Below, in pieces: positions 1-7,479 of a DNA stretch of 64,000 nucleotides. The position numbers were made by a program, and so were the translations under genes. The notes beneath the pieces are model-generated. The model was not told where the DNA came from. It saw only the letters and a list, made by a program, of their open reading frames with translations, and ran no database searches. Within the stretch, counting starts at the first letter, position 1. Every line of letters begins with the position of its first letter. This DNA is from Cloacimonetes bacterium UBA6097 (GTDB taxonomy: Bacteria; Cloacimonadota; Cloacimonadia; Cloacimonadales; Cloacimonadaceae): positions 137,699 through 201,698 of the forward strand of contig DIWV01000010.1 in the NCBI GenBank assembly GCA_002435865.1, given 5' to 3'.

Positions 1-148
1 GTTTGGAGGACGGTCCACAGTCTATATAATCGCCTAAAAGAATGATTTTACTTACCTGTTCTGTCTTGGATGCTCTTTTATATATATAATCCACCAGTAT
101 TTTAAAAGGATCATACATTCCGTGGATATCTGCAATAACGTAAATCAT
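1..148 (-). CDS. Metallophosphoesterase, N-terminal part (runs off the window)
   Basis: Reading the minus strand from ATG at 148 gives 49 open codons to the window edge, beginning MIYVIADIHG and reaching GDYIDCGPSS. The D-x-H near residue 7 and the G-D-x-x-D near residue 39 are the first two metal-binding motifs of calcineurin-like (PPP-type) serine/threonine phosphatases and bis(5'-nucleosyl)-tetraphosphatases. The rest, including the GNHE motif, lies outside the window, so the substrate cannot be told. It lies 10 nt downstream of the 649-residue barrel gene on the same strand and may be co-transcribed with it. Confidence 0.8.
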   Translation of the reverse strand, partial: MIYVIADIHGMYDPFKILVDYIYKRASKTEQVSKIILLGDYIDCGPSSK

Positions 149-158
149 AATATCTTGA

Positions 159-2108
159 TTAGTTCAGGAAAAACCAGTGAATAGTGCCAATTATTGTACG
201 CGGATGCGGATAGAGACCAAAGATTGTATTGTCACCCAGGTTCTTCATCATCAGCTGGAATTCAAATGAATCAGTAATCTTAACTCCGAACCAGGCATCT
301 GCTATCATAGAACCATATATCGGTGTATGCTTATTATCTGCCTGCATATAATCTGTATGCCCGGTAAGGTTTAAACCAATAGACAAAGCATTATTATATT
401 TCATATCTTTAACAAGTTTGAGCCTTGTCTGCCCTGTAAGTTCCGGTTGTTCAAACAAACCTTTCTTGTATTGTGTCCAGTTGAGTGTCTGGTCCCAGGT
501 TGCCATCAGGTCATAGATTTTTTTTTCTGCGGAAAGCTTCAAATCAACAAAAGGTCTATCTGTTTCCATGTGGATTTCGTTACTTAAATTAGCGTTGTTA
601 TTGTCAGTTACGTAAATATGCGAACCGCCTTCCAGTTTTAAAACGACAGATTTCGTTGGGAACGGTAACCATTCCAGATTGGCAGCAAAGGTACGCATAA
701 TGTATGTTGAAGGGCTGGTAACAGGATTATTATCAGCGTAAAGACTCTTATCAGTAAAAGTACTATCCATCCCATGATAGAATTTATAATATAATCCCGT
801 TAATAACATTGGACTAATGTAATAACTGACTCCTGAATTAATCATATCAAGACCATCTTCACTTACCAACAATTGATTTTCATTGGAAAAATGATTATGT
901 TTATGGCTGGTTCTGATTAAACCCTGATGATCATTCTTCTTATTGTATTGATATAGAGACTGTACTTCAGGCAGGTTGGATTTGTAATTATTCTGGTATG
1001 TCAAATCAAAATCAGTGGCAAGAATATTAAAAAACTTCTGAACCAGTATCTTACCATAATCATATTCCTGTTTGTTCAGAATATTAGCTGAGTTCAACTG
1101 TTCCCTGCCGGTTTGCCATCCGGCTGTTAACCAGGGTAATGACCACTTCAAATATATTTCCTGCAGCTTCTGACCAATTCTAAACAAACTGCCATTCTGA
1201 AGCCCGGGTAATAATACGGTAGATGGTATATTTTGGTCATAACTTTCAAAGTTAAAGGTAAGTTGTGAATCTCTTATGGGTAACCTCAGGAATAATCTTG
1301 TTGAAGTCTGGTCTGAGATTGTTTCCTGCCACCAACCGTTCTGCACCAGGAATCCAAATTCAGTATAGAAATCTTTGACTCCGAACAGGTGATTTTTAAG
1401 TACCTGCCCTTTAGCAAAATTAAACTCATAATCTCCAAGTCCGGCATAGATATCGGTTAGAGTGGATGACCATGAATATTGCCTTTCAGTACTATTAACA
1501 TCTCTGAAATTCAAAAACATTTGGTATTGCAAAGCATTGTAATAGATCCTTGCCGGTTGAATGAAACCATCTTTGATTATGATGTCAGAATCATTATTCA
1601 GTCCCATCAGATAATAGTTTGTCCTGTAATATGTATCTTCTGCGAACATCCGCTGATGGTCTTCCTTTTCCAGTTGATTTTTTATATCCTGGATCAAAGA
1701 ATCCTTATCCACCAGTTTCAAACTATCTGCTTCTGCTTGCAGGTCTTGTTTAGAAAAAGGACTTGCTATTTGTAATTTTAACGATAGATTTGTATCAATT
1801 GCTTTCCCATTTACAATTGCAGGAGAGAATACCATATCAGGCAATGATTCTTCTATAATTGGCTTCAGCTCTTCTTTGCCATCCAGGATTTTGATTAACA
1901 AAGCAGTACTGTCCGCTTTGACCTGGATTAATATCATGACTTCAGGAGGAGTATAAACTTCTTTCCAGTTGGCAGGTAAACTAAGAATCGGTTCAGAAAC
2001 AAGTTTTGGGGGTGTAAACCCCGTTTCTTCCTGAGAATAAAGCAAACTGCCGGCTAATAATGCCAGCAAGATTACTACAGCCAGCCTTGTTCTTTGTACC
2101 ATATCCAT
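159..2108 (-). CDS. Probable outer-membrane beta-barrel protein with an N-terminal TonB-C-like domain
   Basis: 649 residues. A hydrophobic signal peptide covers about residues 3-25 and ends at LLYSQ. Residues 50-115 resemble a TonB C-terminal (energy-transducer type) domain, with the pattern MVFSPAIVNGKAIDTNLSL corresponding to the usual W/F-x-PA-x-x-x-G-x-P. The remaining 500 residues alternate polar and aromatic residues as in a beta barrel and end in HPRTIIGTIHWFFLN, like the last strand of TonB-dependent receptors. No plug domain is evident. It overlaps the end of the upstream epimerase gene by 34 nt, so translation may be coupled. No clear ribosome binding site precedes ATG 2108 or the alternative ATG 2102. 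The substrate is unknown; the barrel call is inference from composition. Confidence 0.55.
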   Translation of the reverse strand: MDMVQRTRLAVVILLALLAGSLLYSQEETGFTPPKLVSEPILSLPANWKEVYTPPEVMILIQVKADSTALLIKILDGKEELKPIIEESLPDMVFSPAIVNGKAIDTNLSLKLQIASPFSKQDLQAEADSLKLVDKDSLIQDIKNQLEKEDHQRMFAEDTYYRTNYYLMGLNNDSDIIIKDGFIQPARIYYNALQYQMFLNFRDVNSTERQYSWSSTLTDIYAGLGDYEFNFAKGQVLKNHLFGVKDFYTEFGFLVQNGWWQETISDQTSTRLFLRLPIRDSQLTFNFESYDQNIPSTVLLPGLQNGSLFRIGQKLQEIYLKWSLPWLTAGWQTGREQLNSANILNKQEYDYGKILVQKFFNILATDFDLTYQNNYKSNLPEVQSLYQYNKKNDHQGLIRTSHKHNHFSNENQLLVSEDGLDMINSGVSYYISPMLLTGLYYKFYHGMDSTFTDKSLYADNNPVTSPSTYIMRTFAANLEWLPFPTKSVVLKLEGGSHIYVTDNNNANLSNEIHMETDRPFVDLKLSAEKKIYDLMATWDQTLNWTQYKKGLFEQPELTGQTRLKLVKDMKYNNALSIGLNLTGHTDYMQADNKHTPIYGSMIADAWFGVKITDSFEFQLMMKNLGDNTIFGLYPHPRTIIGTIHWFFLN

Positions 2109-3046
2109 GTGGAATGCAAATAATGAGTTAAGTTCGGTTTAGGATTAAAGTCCAGCAATTTCCTGGCTTTATCTATGCTGACTGTCCAATACCTGCCTCT
2201 CAGTTCCTTAAATTTTTGTATACTTACTAAAGAGGATTTGGGATAAAGTCTATTTCTCATTTCACCCAAAGCTGCTACATAAAACAACAATGCATCCGGC
2301 ACTGTAACATGCAGACTAAAGGTATGAACAGCATTCTGCAGGGCATCTGTAAACATCTTATGAGTATAGGTCTTGCCGTCTGAAGCAAAGAACACCTGAT
2401 GATAAGCAGCTTTGTTATGAATGCATTTGCTGATAAACTGGTTGAGTTCATCAATATAAATCAAGCTGATATACTTGTCCCTGATTCCAAGTGAAACAGA
2501 AAGGTGGTTTTTCATCAGCTTAAAGGTTTGCAGAAAGTCCTTATCACCGGGTCCATAGACAGATACAGGACGTATGATAGTCCATTCTTTTTGCAGTCTG
2601 TTTTTAACTATTTCTTCTGCCATGAGTTTGCTTCTGCCATACCATGTGATAGGTTTTGAAATGTCTTCTTCAGTTTTGGGTTTACCGCTTTCTCCCATAC
2701 CTGCCGCAGCCTGGCTGCTGATGAAGATTAATTGTTTGATGCTCTTAATCTCATTAACGGCATTTACAACCTTTTCCGTCAGGGAAACATTGATATCCTT
2801 CATTTCTTCCCAGTTATCGGCACGTGTCAAAGCAGCACTATGGATAATGATATCCTGCTTAAGAAATACTGAATTGATTGATTCTTCACTATGATAGTCT
2901 ATTTCGATTACTTTGCTTTTAACGGGGATCAGTGATACATTGGCGGTTTTGCGTACCAATGCCGTAACCTCATGACCTTCTTTCATCAGATATCTGGTCA
3001 GGTTGCTTCCGACAAATCCATTGGCTCCGGTTATTGCAATACGCAT
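2075..3046 (-). CDS. NAD(P)-dependent epimerase/dehydratase (extended SDR family)
   Basis: 323 residues from ATG 3046, chosen because AAGGAG lies 4 nt upstream; a longer frame from 3064 lacks such a site. The N-terminus MRIAITGANGFVGSNL holds the Rossmann motif G-x-x-G-x-x-G. The SDR catalytic Y-x-x-x-K appears as WYGRSKLMAEE near residue 140, preceded by the conserved Ser in IFISSQAAAG. The C-terminus ends in the WYKEQGWL typical of the family. Such proteins act on NDP-sugars or, in related groups, on sterols and flavonoids. No neighbour fixes the substrate. It precedes the barrel gene and the metallophosphatase on the same strand. Confidence 0.8.
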   Translation of the reverse strand: MRIAITGANGFVGSNLTRYLMKEGHEVTALVRKTANVSLIPVKSKVIEIDYHSEESINSVFLKQDIIIHSAALTRADNWEEMKDINVSLTEKVVNAVNEIKSIKQLIFISSQAAAGMGESGKPKTEEDISKPITWYGRSKLMAEEIVKNRLQKEWTIIRPVSVYGPGDKDFLQTFKLMKNHLSVSLGIRDKYISLIYIDELNQFISKCIHNKAAYHQVFFASDGKTYTHKMFTDALQNAVHTFSLHVTVPDALLFYVAALGEMRNRLYPKSSLVSIQKFKELRGRYWTVSIDKARKLLDFNPKPNLTHYLHSTWIWYKEQGWL

Positions 3047-3075
3047 CTTGCTCCTTATCGTCATTCCTTTGTAAA

Positions 3076-3131
3076 GTAGCGTAGCTTTCCAAAGCTACGA
3101 ATTAATCTGTAGGATTGGAATCCTACACTAC
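3076..3131. repeat. 56-nt double-hairpin repeat, copy 1
   Basis: The element starts GTAG and ends CTAC and holds two perfect hairpins: CGTAGCTTTCCAAAGCTACG and, after an 8-nt spacer, TGTAGGATTGGAATCCTACA. The same 56 nt occur at 15640-15695 with identical stems and a different spacer. A diverged reverse-complement copy lies inside metG at 6315-6375. It sits just upstream of the epimerase gene. Confidence 0.9.
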
Positions 3132-3135
3132 AACA

Positions 3136-3273
3136 GTCATTCCTGCGCAGGCAGGAATCTTTCTATCAGGTGTCATCCTGAGCATAGTCGAAGGATTAGA
3201 CACCGTCGTTTTGTCATTCCTGCGAAGGCAGGAATCTTACTTCTTTTAAGATACCCGCCTTCGCGGGTATGAC
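3136..3273. repeat. Cluster of short palindromic repeats
   Basis: Within the 330-nt gap between the epimerase gene and tRNA-Val, four further palindromes follow the double-hairpin repeat. Two near-identical 25-nt units, GTCATTCCTGCG..GGCAGGAATCT, are at 3136-3160 and 3213-3237. A 32-nt unit, GTCATCCTGAGCATAGTCGA.., is at 3172-3203. A hairpin GATACCCGCC/GGCGGGTATG-like unit is at 3250-3273. All begin or end in GTCAT/ATGAC. They resemble REP-type elements spread in many genomes. I see no gene here. Confidence 0.7.
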
Positions 3274-3341
3274 ACTCAGGAAAAGCTTATCCTTCGTATA
3301 TCTTCTTTTCTTCGTGTTAAATATCTAATTCATCTATATAT

Positions 3342-3367
3342 AAAAAAAGGCTGTCTCATCAACAGCC
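3342..3367 (-). terminator. Rho-independent terminator after the tRNA-Pro/tRNA-Val pair
   Basis: On the minus strand, GGCTGT, a 7-nt loop and ACAGCC form a 6-bp stem followed by seven T residues. It lies 11 nt beyond the 3' end of tRNA-Val and ends the tRNA transcript. Confidence 0.8.
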
Positions 3368-3378
3368 GATTAAAATCG

Positions 3379-3454
3379 TGGTGGGCGTTGAGGGACTTGA
3401 ACCCCCGACATCTTGCTTGTAAGGCAAGCGCTCTCCCAGCTGAGCTAAACGCCC
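3379..3454 (-). tRNA. tRNA-Val (anticodon UAC)
   Basis: The 76-nt cloverleaf on the minus strand includes an encoded CCA. The acceptor stem is GGGCGTT/AACGCCC, the D arm is GCTC..GAGC, and the anticodon stem CTTGC/GCAAG encloses the loop CTTACAA, with TAC as anticodon. The T arm has GGGGG TTCAAGT CCCTC. It is the second tRNA of a pair, 13 nt downstream of tRNA-Pro. Confidence 0.95.
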
Positions 3455-3467
3455 CATTGTAAAACAC

Positions 3468-3545
<78 letters not shown>

Positions 3546-3556
3546 CAGCTAATGGT

Positions 3557-3585
3557 CATAAATTTATATCGGCTTTCTTTGTCAA
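3557..3585 (-). promoter_or_regulatory. Likely promoter of the tRNA-Pro/tRNA-Val unit
   Basis: A perfect minus-strand -35 box TTGACA (3580-3585) is followed after 17 bp by TTTATG (3557-3562), a weak -10. The start point would fall just upstream of the mature tRNA-Pro 5' end. Confidence 0.5.
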
Positions 3586-3605
3586 GATTATTAACTTATA
3601 CGGTA

Positions 3606-3836
3606 TTAAGAGTATGTCTGCAAATCAGCTATCAGATTCAGCAAGTCCTGCTTAAAGTCTATAGACACATCCACTTCCATCAGGTTTTCTGTTTCGAAAG
3701 AACGTTTGTGAAGCCCAACCCCTTCCATCGCTTCCAGGAAAAAACCAAACTCCATAAACCTGGACTTGGGAAGTTCTACCTGCCATCTTTCAATATATGG
3801 CGATATTTGTTCCTGCTTAACAACCTTAATTTCCAT
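3606..3836 (-). CDS. Small uncharacterised protein, DUF4911-like
   Basis: 76 residues with no signal peptide or membrane segment. The pattern of a beta strand (MEIKVV), a central LEAMEGVGLHKRSF segment, a strand (MEVDVSI) and a C-terminal helix (LLNLIADLQ) resembles the small alpha/beta DUF4911 proteins, which have no known function. This resemblance is from memory and weak. No good ribosome binding site is visible before ATG 3836. It precedes the tRNA pair on the same strand, with a probable promoter between them. Confidence 0.5.
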   Translation of the reverse strand: MEIKVVKQEQISPYIERWQVELPKSRFMEFGFFLEAMEGVGLHKRSFETENLMEVDVSIDFKQDLLNLIADLQTYS

Positions 3837-3930
3837 TTATACCCGTTTAGACAAATCCCTTATTTAGTCAATGATTTATTCCTTAGTTATCCTCTTATTT
3901 TTCTCTTATCTCCCTCACTTCACCCAGAGA

Positions 3931-3978
3931 CTCATCAGGGAGTCATCAGGGACTTTCTCCCTGATGACTCCCTCATGA
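3931..3978. repeat. 11-nt-period fold-back array, GTCATCAGGGA family, copy 1
   Basis: Two tandem units, CTCATCAGGGA (3931-3941) and GTCATCAGGGA (3942-3952), are followed by the loop CTTTC and then the inverse units TCCCTGATGAC and TCCCTCATGA. They form a near-perfect hairpin of about 21 bp. The same unit builds the larger array at 15758-15814. It is the only clear feature in the 355-nt gap upstream of lysC besides a possible promoter. Confidence 0.85.
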
Positions 3979-4153
3979 TTCTCCCCAAAATCACCGTGTC
4001 AGGAGATGGGTAAATTATTGAAAACAAAGTTGAGTAAAAGCATCGCGGTTGTTGAATAAGCCAGCATCCTGCCAATATTACTAAATCAGAGCATAATGCT
4101 TGTGATGCAAACAACACAATTCGCTTACCCCAAAAAGCCGCTCAGCTTTTCTC

Positions 4154-4182
4154 TTGACATATACAGCTTTAATCCAACATAT
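4154..4182 (+). promoter_or_regulatory. Possible promoter of the lysC operon
   Basis: TTGACA at 4154-4159 and a weak ACATAT at 4177-4182, 17 bp apart. The predicted start would lie only a few bases before ATG 4192, giving an almost leaderless message. The -10 is poor, so this is tentative. Confidence 0.3.
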
Positions 4183-4191
4183 GGAAAAGTT

Positions 4192-5382
4192 ATGGCTATA
4201 ATTGTAAAGAAATTCGGTGGAACATCTGTCGGCTCTATCGACAGAATCAGGCATGTTGCCAGGCAGATTGCTTTGGCAAAGGACCCTGACGACCAGATTG
4301 TTATAGTTGTTTCTGCCATGGGAAAAACCACTGATGAGCTGTTCAGCCTTGCATACCAGATATCCGAACACCCTTCCCGCAGGGAACTTGATATGCTGCT
4401 CACAGCCGGTGAGCGTATTACTATGTCCCTGCTCTCTCTTGCCCTGCATAATGAAGGACTTAGCTCTATTTCTTTTACCGGTTCTCAAAGCGGAATCCTG
4501 ACTGATGGCAGTCATGGCAATGCCAAAATCCAGCGGGTAAATGCTTTTCGTATCCAGGAAGAACTGGAAAAAGATAAAATAGTCATCGTTGCAGGTTTTC
4601 AGGGTGTGAGCATGAACAAAGAAGTCACAACCCTGGGCAGAGGTGGTTCTGATACTACCGCTGTTGCGCTTGCCAGTTATCTGAAAGCAGATTCATGCGA
4701 AATTTATACAGATGTGGACGGTGTTTATACCGCAGATCCCAGGATTGTGAGAGAACCTGTTCTGCTAAGAACAATCGATTATGATGAAATGCTTGCCTTG
4801 TCTTATAACGGCTCGCGGGTATTACACCCCAGAGCAGTTGAATTTGCCCTTAAATACAGAATCCCGGTAGAAGTTAAATCTTCCTTTACTTTTGAACCGG
4901 GTACATTGGTCTTACAGACCGAAGAAAGCTTTCAACTGATAATAAAGGAAATCAAAATGGAAGAACGAAGAATCACTGCCATTGCGCATAAAGACAACCT
5001 TATACGCTACAGGGTCAATCAAAGCGACCGGATGCGCTTCTTAATGAAAACCTGGACCAATGAAATATTTAAATATGTAGTTAACGACCATCAGTTAGAC
5101 CTCTATATAGAGTCGTTTTACGCTACAGAGATAAATAATATCTTTAAAGTGAACAGCATAAAACCAATCAGTAAAACACTGGATTTGGGCTATGTTACTA
5201 TGGTTGGAATCGGAATCAATCTTGACCTGCCTTTCCTGAACGAAATCCTGGACCTGATTGGTGACCTGGGAATTCAGCAAATCAACCATTCCGAACGCAC
5301 AATTGAAATACTATTGCCAAGTGTAAATGTGGAAGCCTGTGTAAAGATCCTGCATAATGAATATATCCGGGGGATTGGATGA
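4192..5382 (+). CDS. lysC: Aspartate kinase, monofunctional
   Basis: 396 residues from ATG 4192, where the conserved start MAIIVKKFGGTSVGS begins; the open frame extends upstream but without family similarity. It phosphorylates L-aspartate, the first step to lysine/diaminopimelate, threonine and methionine. K-F-G-G-T-S-V is the kinase signature, and TTLGRGGSDTTAVALA (about 160-175) binds ATP and aspartate. The C-terminal 140 residues fit two ACT domains, so feedback inhibition by end products is likely. No homoserine dehydrogenase is fused. It overlaps metG by 4 nt (ATGA), so the two are translationally coupled. Confidence 0.93.
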   Translation: MAIIVKKFGGTSVGSIDRIRHVARQIALAKDPDDQIVIVVSAMGKTTDELFSLAYQISEHPSRRELDMLLTAGERITMSLLSLALHNEGLSSISFTGSQSGILTDGSHGNAKIQRVNAFRIQEELEKDKIVIVAGFQGVSMNKEVTTLGRGGSDTTAVALASYLKADSCEIYTDVDGVYTADPRIVREPVLLRTIDYDEMLALSYNGSRVLHPRAVEFALKYRIPVEVKSSFTFEPGTLVLQTEESFQLIIKEIKMEERRITAIAHKDNLIRYRVNQSDRMRFLMKTWTNEIFKYVVNDHQLDLYIESFYATEINNIFKVNSIKPISKTLDLGYVTMVGIGINLDLPFLNEILDLIGDLGIQQINHSERTIEILLPSVNVEACVKILHNEYIRGIG

Positions 5383-7478
5383 AGTATTTAATTACCAGCG
5401 CATTGCCTTATGCCAACGGCAAGCTGCATATAGGACATGTTGCCGGAGCTTATCTCCCGGCTGATATCTTTGTACGCTTTCTGCGCCTTAATCATGAAGA
5501 CGTAATCTATATCTGCGGAACTGATGAACACGGCACACCAATATCCATACAAGCAGATGCTGAAGGAGTCGAACCCAAAGTAATAGTAGACCGTTATCAT
5601 GCTCTGATTAAAGAAGCTTTTGACGGTATAAATATTGAGTTTGATAACTTTTCAGGGACTTCACGCCCACCACATTATAAAATATCACAGGAGTTCTTCC
5701 TTAATCTTTACAATAATAAGAATATCCATCCAAAAGACACACGCCAGTTTTACTGTGAACATGACCAACGCTTTCTGGCAGACAGATATGTTGAAGGCAT
5801 CTGCCCCAATTGTGAGGCAGCAAATGCTAGGGGAGACCAGTGCGATGCCTGCGGTCAGATTTATGATACTACTACTCTCAAAGAACCTAAATGCAAGATA
5901 TGCGGCAATACACCTGTAATAAAGGATACACGCCACTGGTTTATTCATCTGGATGGCTTTACCCAAAGGATGAAGGATTGGATATCTCAAAAAGATTACT
6001 GGAAAGAAAACGTTCGTAATTTCATGCTAAACCTGCTGGAGCAGGGATTGGTGGAACGTTCCATTACCAGAGATATCAAATGGGGAATTCCTGTTCCACT
6101 GGAAGAAGCTAAAGACAAGGTTCTGTATGTGTGGTTTGATGCACCAATAGGATATATTTCTTCAACTATTGAATGGGCTGAAAAAATCGGACAACCGGAA
6201 AGATGGAAAGATTATTGGCTGGACCCTGAAACCAGGCTTATTCATTTTATCGGTAAGGATAATATCATATTCCATGCTCTCATCTGGCCTGCAGTACTGA
6301 TGGGACAAGGTGTAGTAGAGCAGGATTCCAGTCCTGCTGAACAGAATGATTCGCAGCATCGGAGTGCTGCGCAACAGTATAAATATGTACTCCCGTATGA
6401 CATTCCTGCTAATGAATTTATGAACCTGGAGGGACAGAAAATCTCCACCAGCCGGAATTGGGCTATCTGGGTGGATGAATTTGTTAAAGATTTTGATGGA
6501 GATTACCTCCGCTACTACCTTGCTAATAATGCTCCGGAAAGTAAAGACAGTGACTTTAGCTGGAAGGATTTTCAGAACAAGATAAATAATGAACTTAATA
6601 ATACTCTTGGCAATCTGGCACACAGAGTCTTTGCCTTTAGCAGGAAACAATTTAACGGAAAGATAAAACCGGTTGAATTGTCAGATGGCGGCAAAGCAGT
6701 TCTTGCAGACGGAATTGAATTATGCAGGCAAATAAGGCAGGGATATATTGACTATCAGGTTCGCCGCAATACAAAGCTGATAATGGATTTAGCCAGGCTG
6801 GGAAATAAGTATTTTGATGAAAGCAAGCCCTGGCAGACCATTAAAGAAAATCAACTTATAGCTGAAGAGACTGTTTTTGTATGTACTTCACTGCTCAGGA
6901 TGATAACTGTGGTTCTATATCCAATCATCCCCAAAAGCATGCTTAAACTTAGAACAATGCTTGGTTTGGGTGAGATTGAGCACTGGAATGAGTGCTTTAA
7001 TGCATTAGAAGAACCAATCACATTATCAGACACAGAGCAGCTCTTTACTAAAATTGAAGATGAAGTCATAGAACAGCAGTTGGCAAAACTATACAAATCA
7101 AGCCAGGAACACAGCAGTTCTACTGAAACAGGAAAAAGTACTGAACCTATAAAACCTGAGATTACTTATGAAGATTTTGCCAAAATGGACATCAGGATTG
7201 CCACGGTTTTGGAAGCTGAAATTGTACCTAATACGGAGAAATTGCTTAAGCTAAAAATCAGTTTGGGTGATTCCGAAAGGGAATTAATAGCAGGTATAGC
7301 CCAAAGCTATGAGCCGCAAGATATTATTGGCAAAGAGATAGTCATTCTGGCTAATTTACAGCCCAGAAAAATCAGAGGAGTTATGTCAGAAGGAATGATT
7401 CTTTGTGCTCATAATGAAGGTAAACTTAGTATCCTGAATCCTCACAGAGAGACACCTCCCGGAAGCGTTATTTCTTAA
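5379..7478 (+). CDS. metG: Methionyl-tRNA synthetase with fused C-terminal tRNA-binding domain
   Basis: 699 residues. It charges tRNA-Met. HIGH is at residue 17-20 (KLHIGH), and the KMSKS loop appears as KISTSR in the LEGQKISTSRNWAIW stretch. Two C-x-x-C pairs around residues 145-175 (CPNC, CDAC, CKIC) form the zinc knuckle. The last 110 residues (from about EITYEDFAKMDIRIATV) are a Trbp111/EMAP-type tRNA-binding domain, as in E. coli. Residues about 313-333 (VEQDSSPAEQNDSQHRSAAQ) have no place in the family alignment as I recall it, and are encoded by a palindromic repeat (6315-6375). They lie between the conserved PAVLMGQG and YVLPYDIPANEF segments. Confidence 0.95.
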   Translation: MKYLITSALPYANGKLHIGHVAGAYLPADIFVRFLRLNHEDVIYICGTDEHGTPISIQADAEGVEPKVIVDRYHALIKEAFDGINIEFDNFSGTSRPPHYKISQEFFLNLYNNKNIHPKDTRQFYCEHDQRFLADRYVEGICPNCEAANARGDQCDACGQIYDTTTLKEPKCKICGNTPVIKDTRHWFIHLDGFTQRMKDWISQKDYWKENVRNFMLNLLEQGLVERSITRDIKWGIPVPLEEAKDKVLYVWFDAPIGYISSTIEWAEKIGQPERWKDYWLDPETRLIHFIGKDNIIFHALIWPAVLMGQGVVEQDSSPAEQNDSQHRSAAQQYKYVLPYDIPANEFMNLEGQKISTSRNWAIWVDEFVKDFDGDYLRYYLANNAPESKDSDFSWKDFQNKINNELNNTLGNLAHRVFAFSRKQFNGKIKPVELSDGGKAVLADGIELCRQIRQGYIDYQVRRNTKLIMDLARLGNKYFDESKPWQTIKENQLIAEETVFVCTSLLRMITVVLYPIIPKSMLKLRTMLGLGEIEHWNECFNALEEPITLSDTEQLFTKIEDEVIEQQLAKLYKSSQEHSSSTETGKSTEPIKPEITYEDFAKMDIRIATVLEAEIVPNTEKLLKLKISLGDSERELIAGIAQSYEPQDIIGKEIVILANLQPRKIRGVMSEGMILCAHNEGKLSILNPHRETPPGSVIS
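6315..6375. repeat. Palindromic element inserted in frame inside metG (diverged copy of the double-hairpin repeat)
   Basis: 61 nt starting GTAGAG. They hold the palindrome GCAGGATTCCAGTCCTGC and then CGCAGCATCGGAGTGCTGCG, the same order as in the reverse complement of the intergenic copies at 3076 and 15640 (GTAGGATTCCAATCCTAC, then CGTAGCTTTGGAAAGCTACG). About 14 of 18 and 14 of 20 stem positions agree, many differences are paired on both sides of the stem, and the linker ends in ATTCG in both. The insertion keeps the frame. Confidence 0.8.
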
Positions 7479-7479
7479 A

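Noticed and set aside
4081..4515. Minus-strand frame across the lysC start, and a plus-strand frame 3552-4013
   Set aside because: Both overlap well-supported genes or the fold-back array and have no family resemblance.
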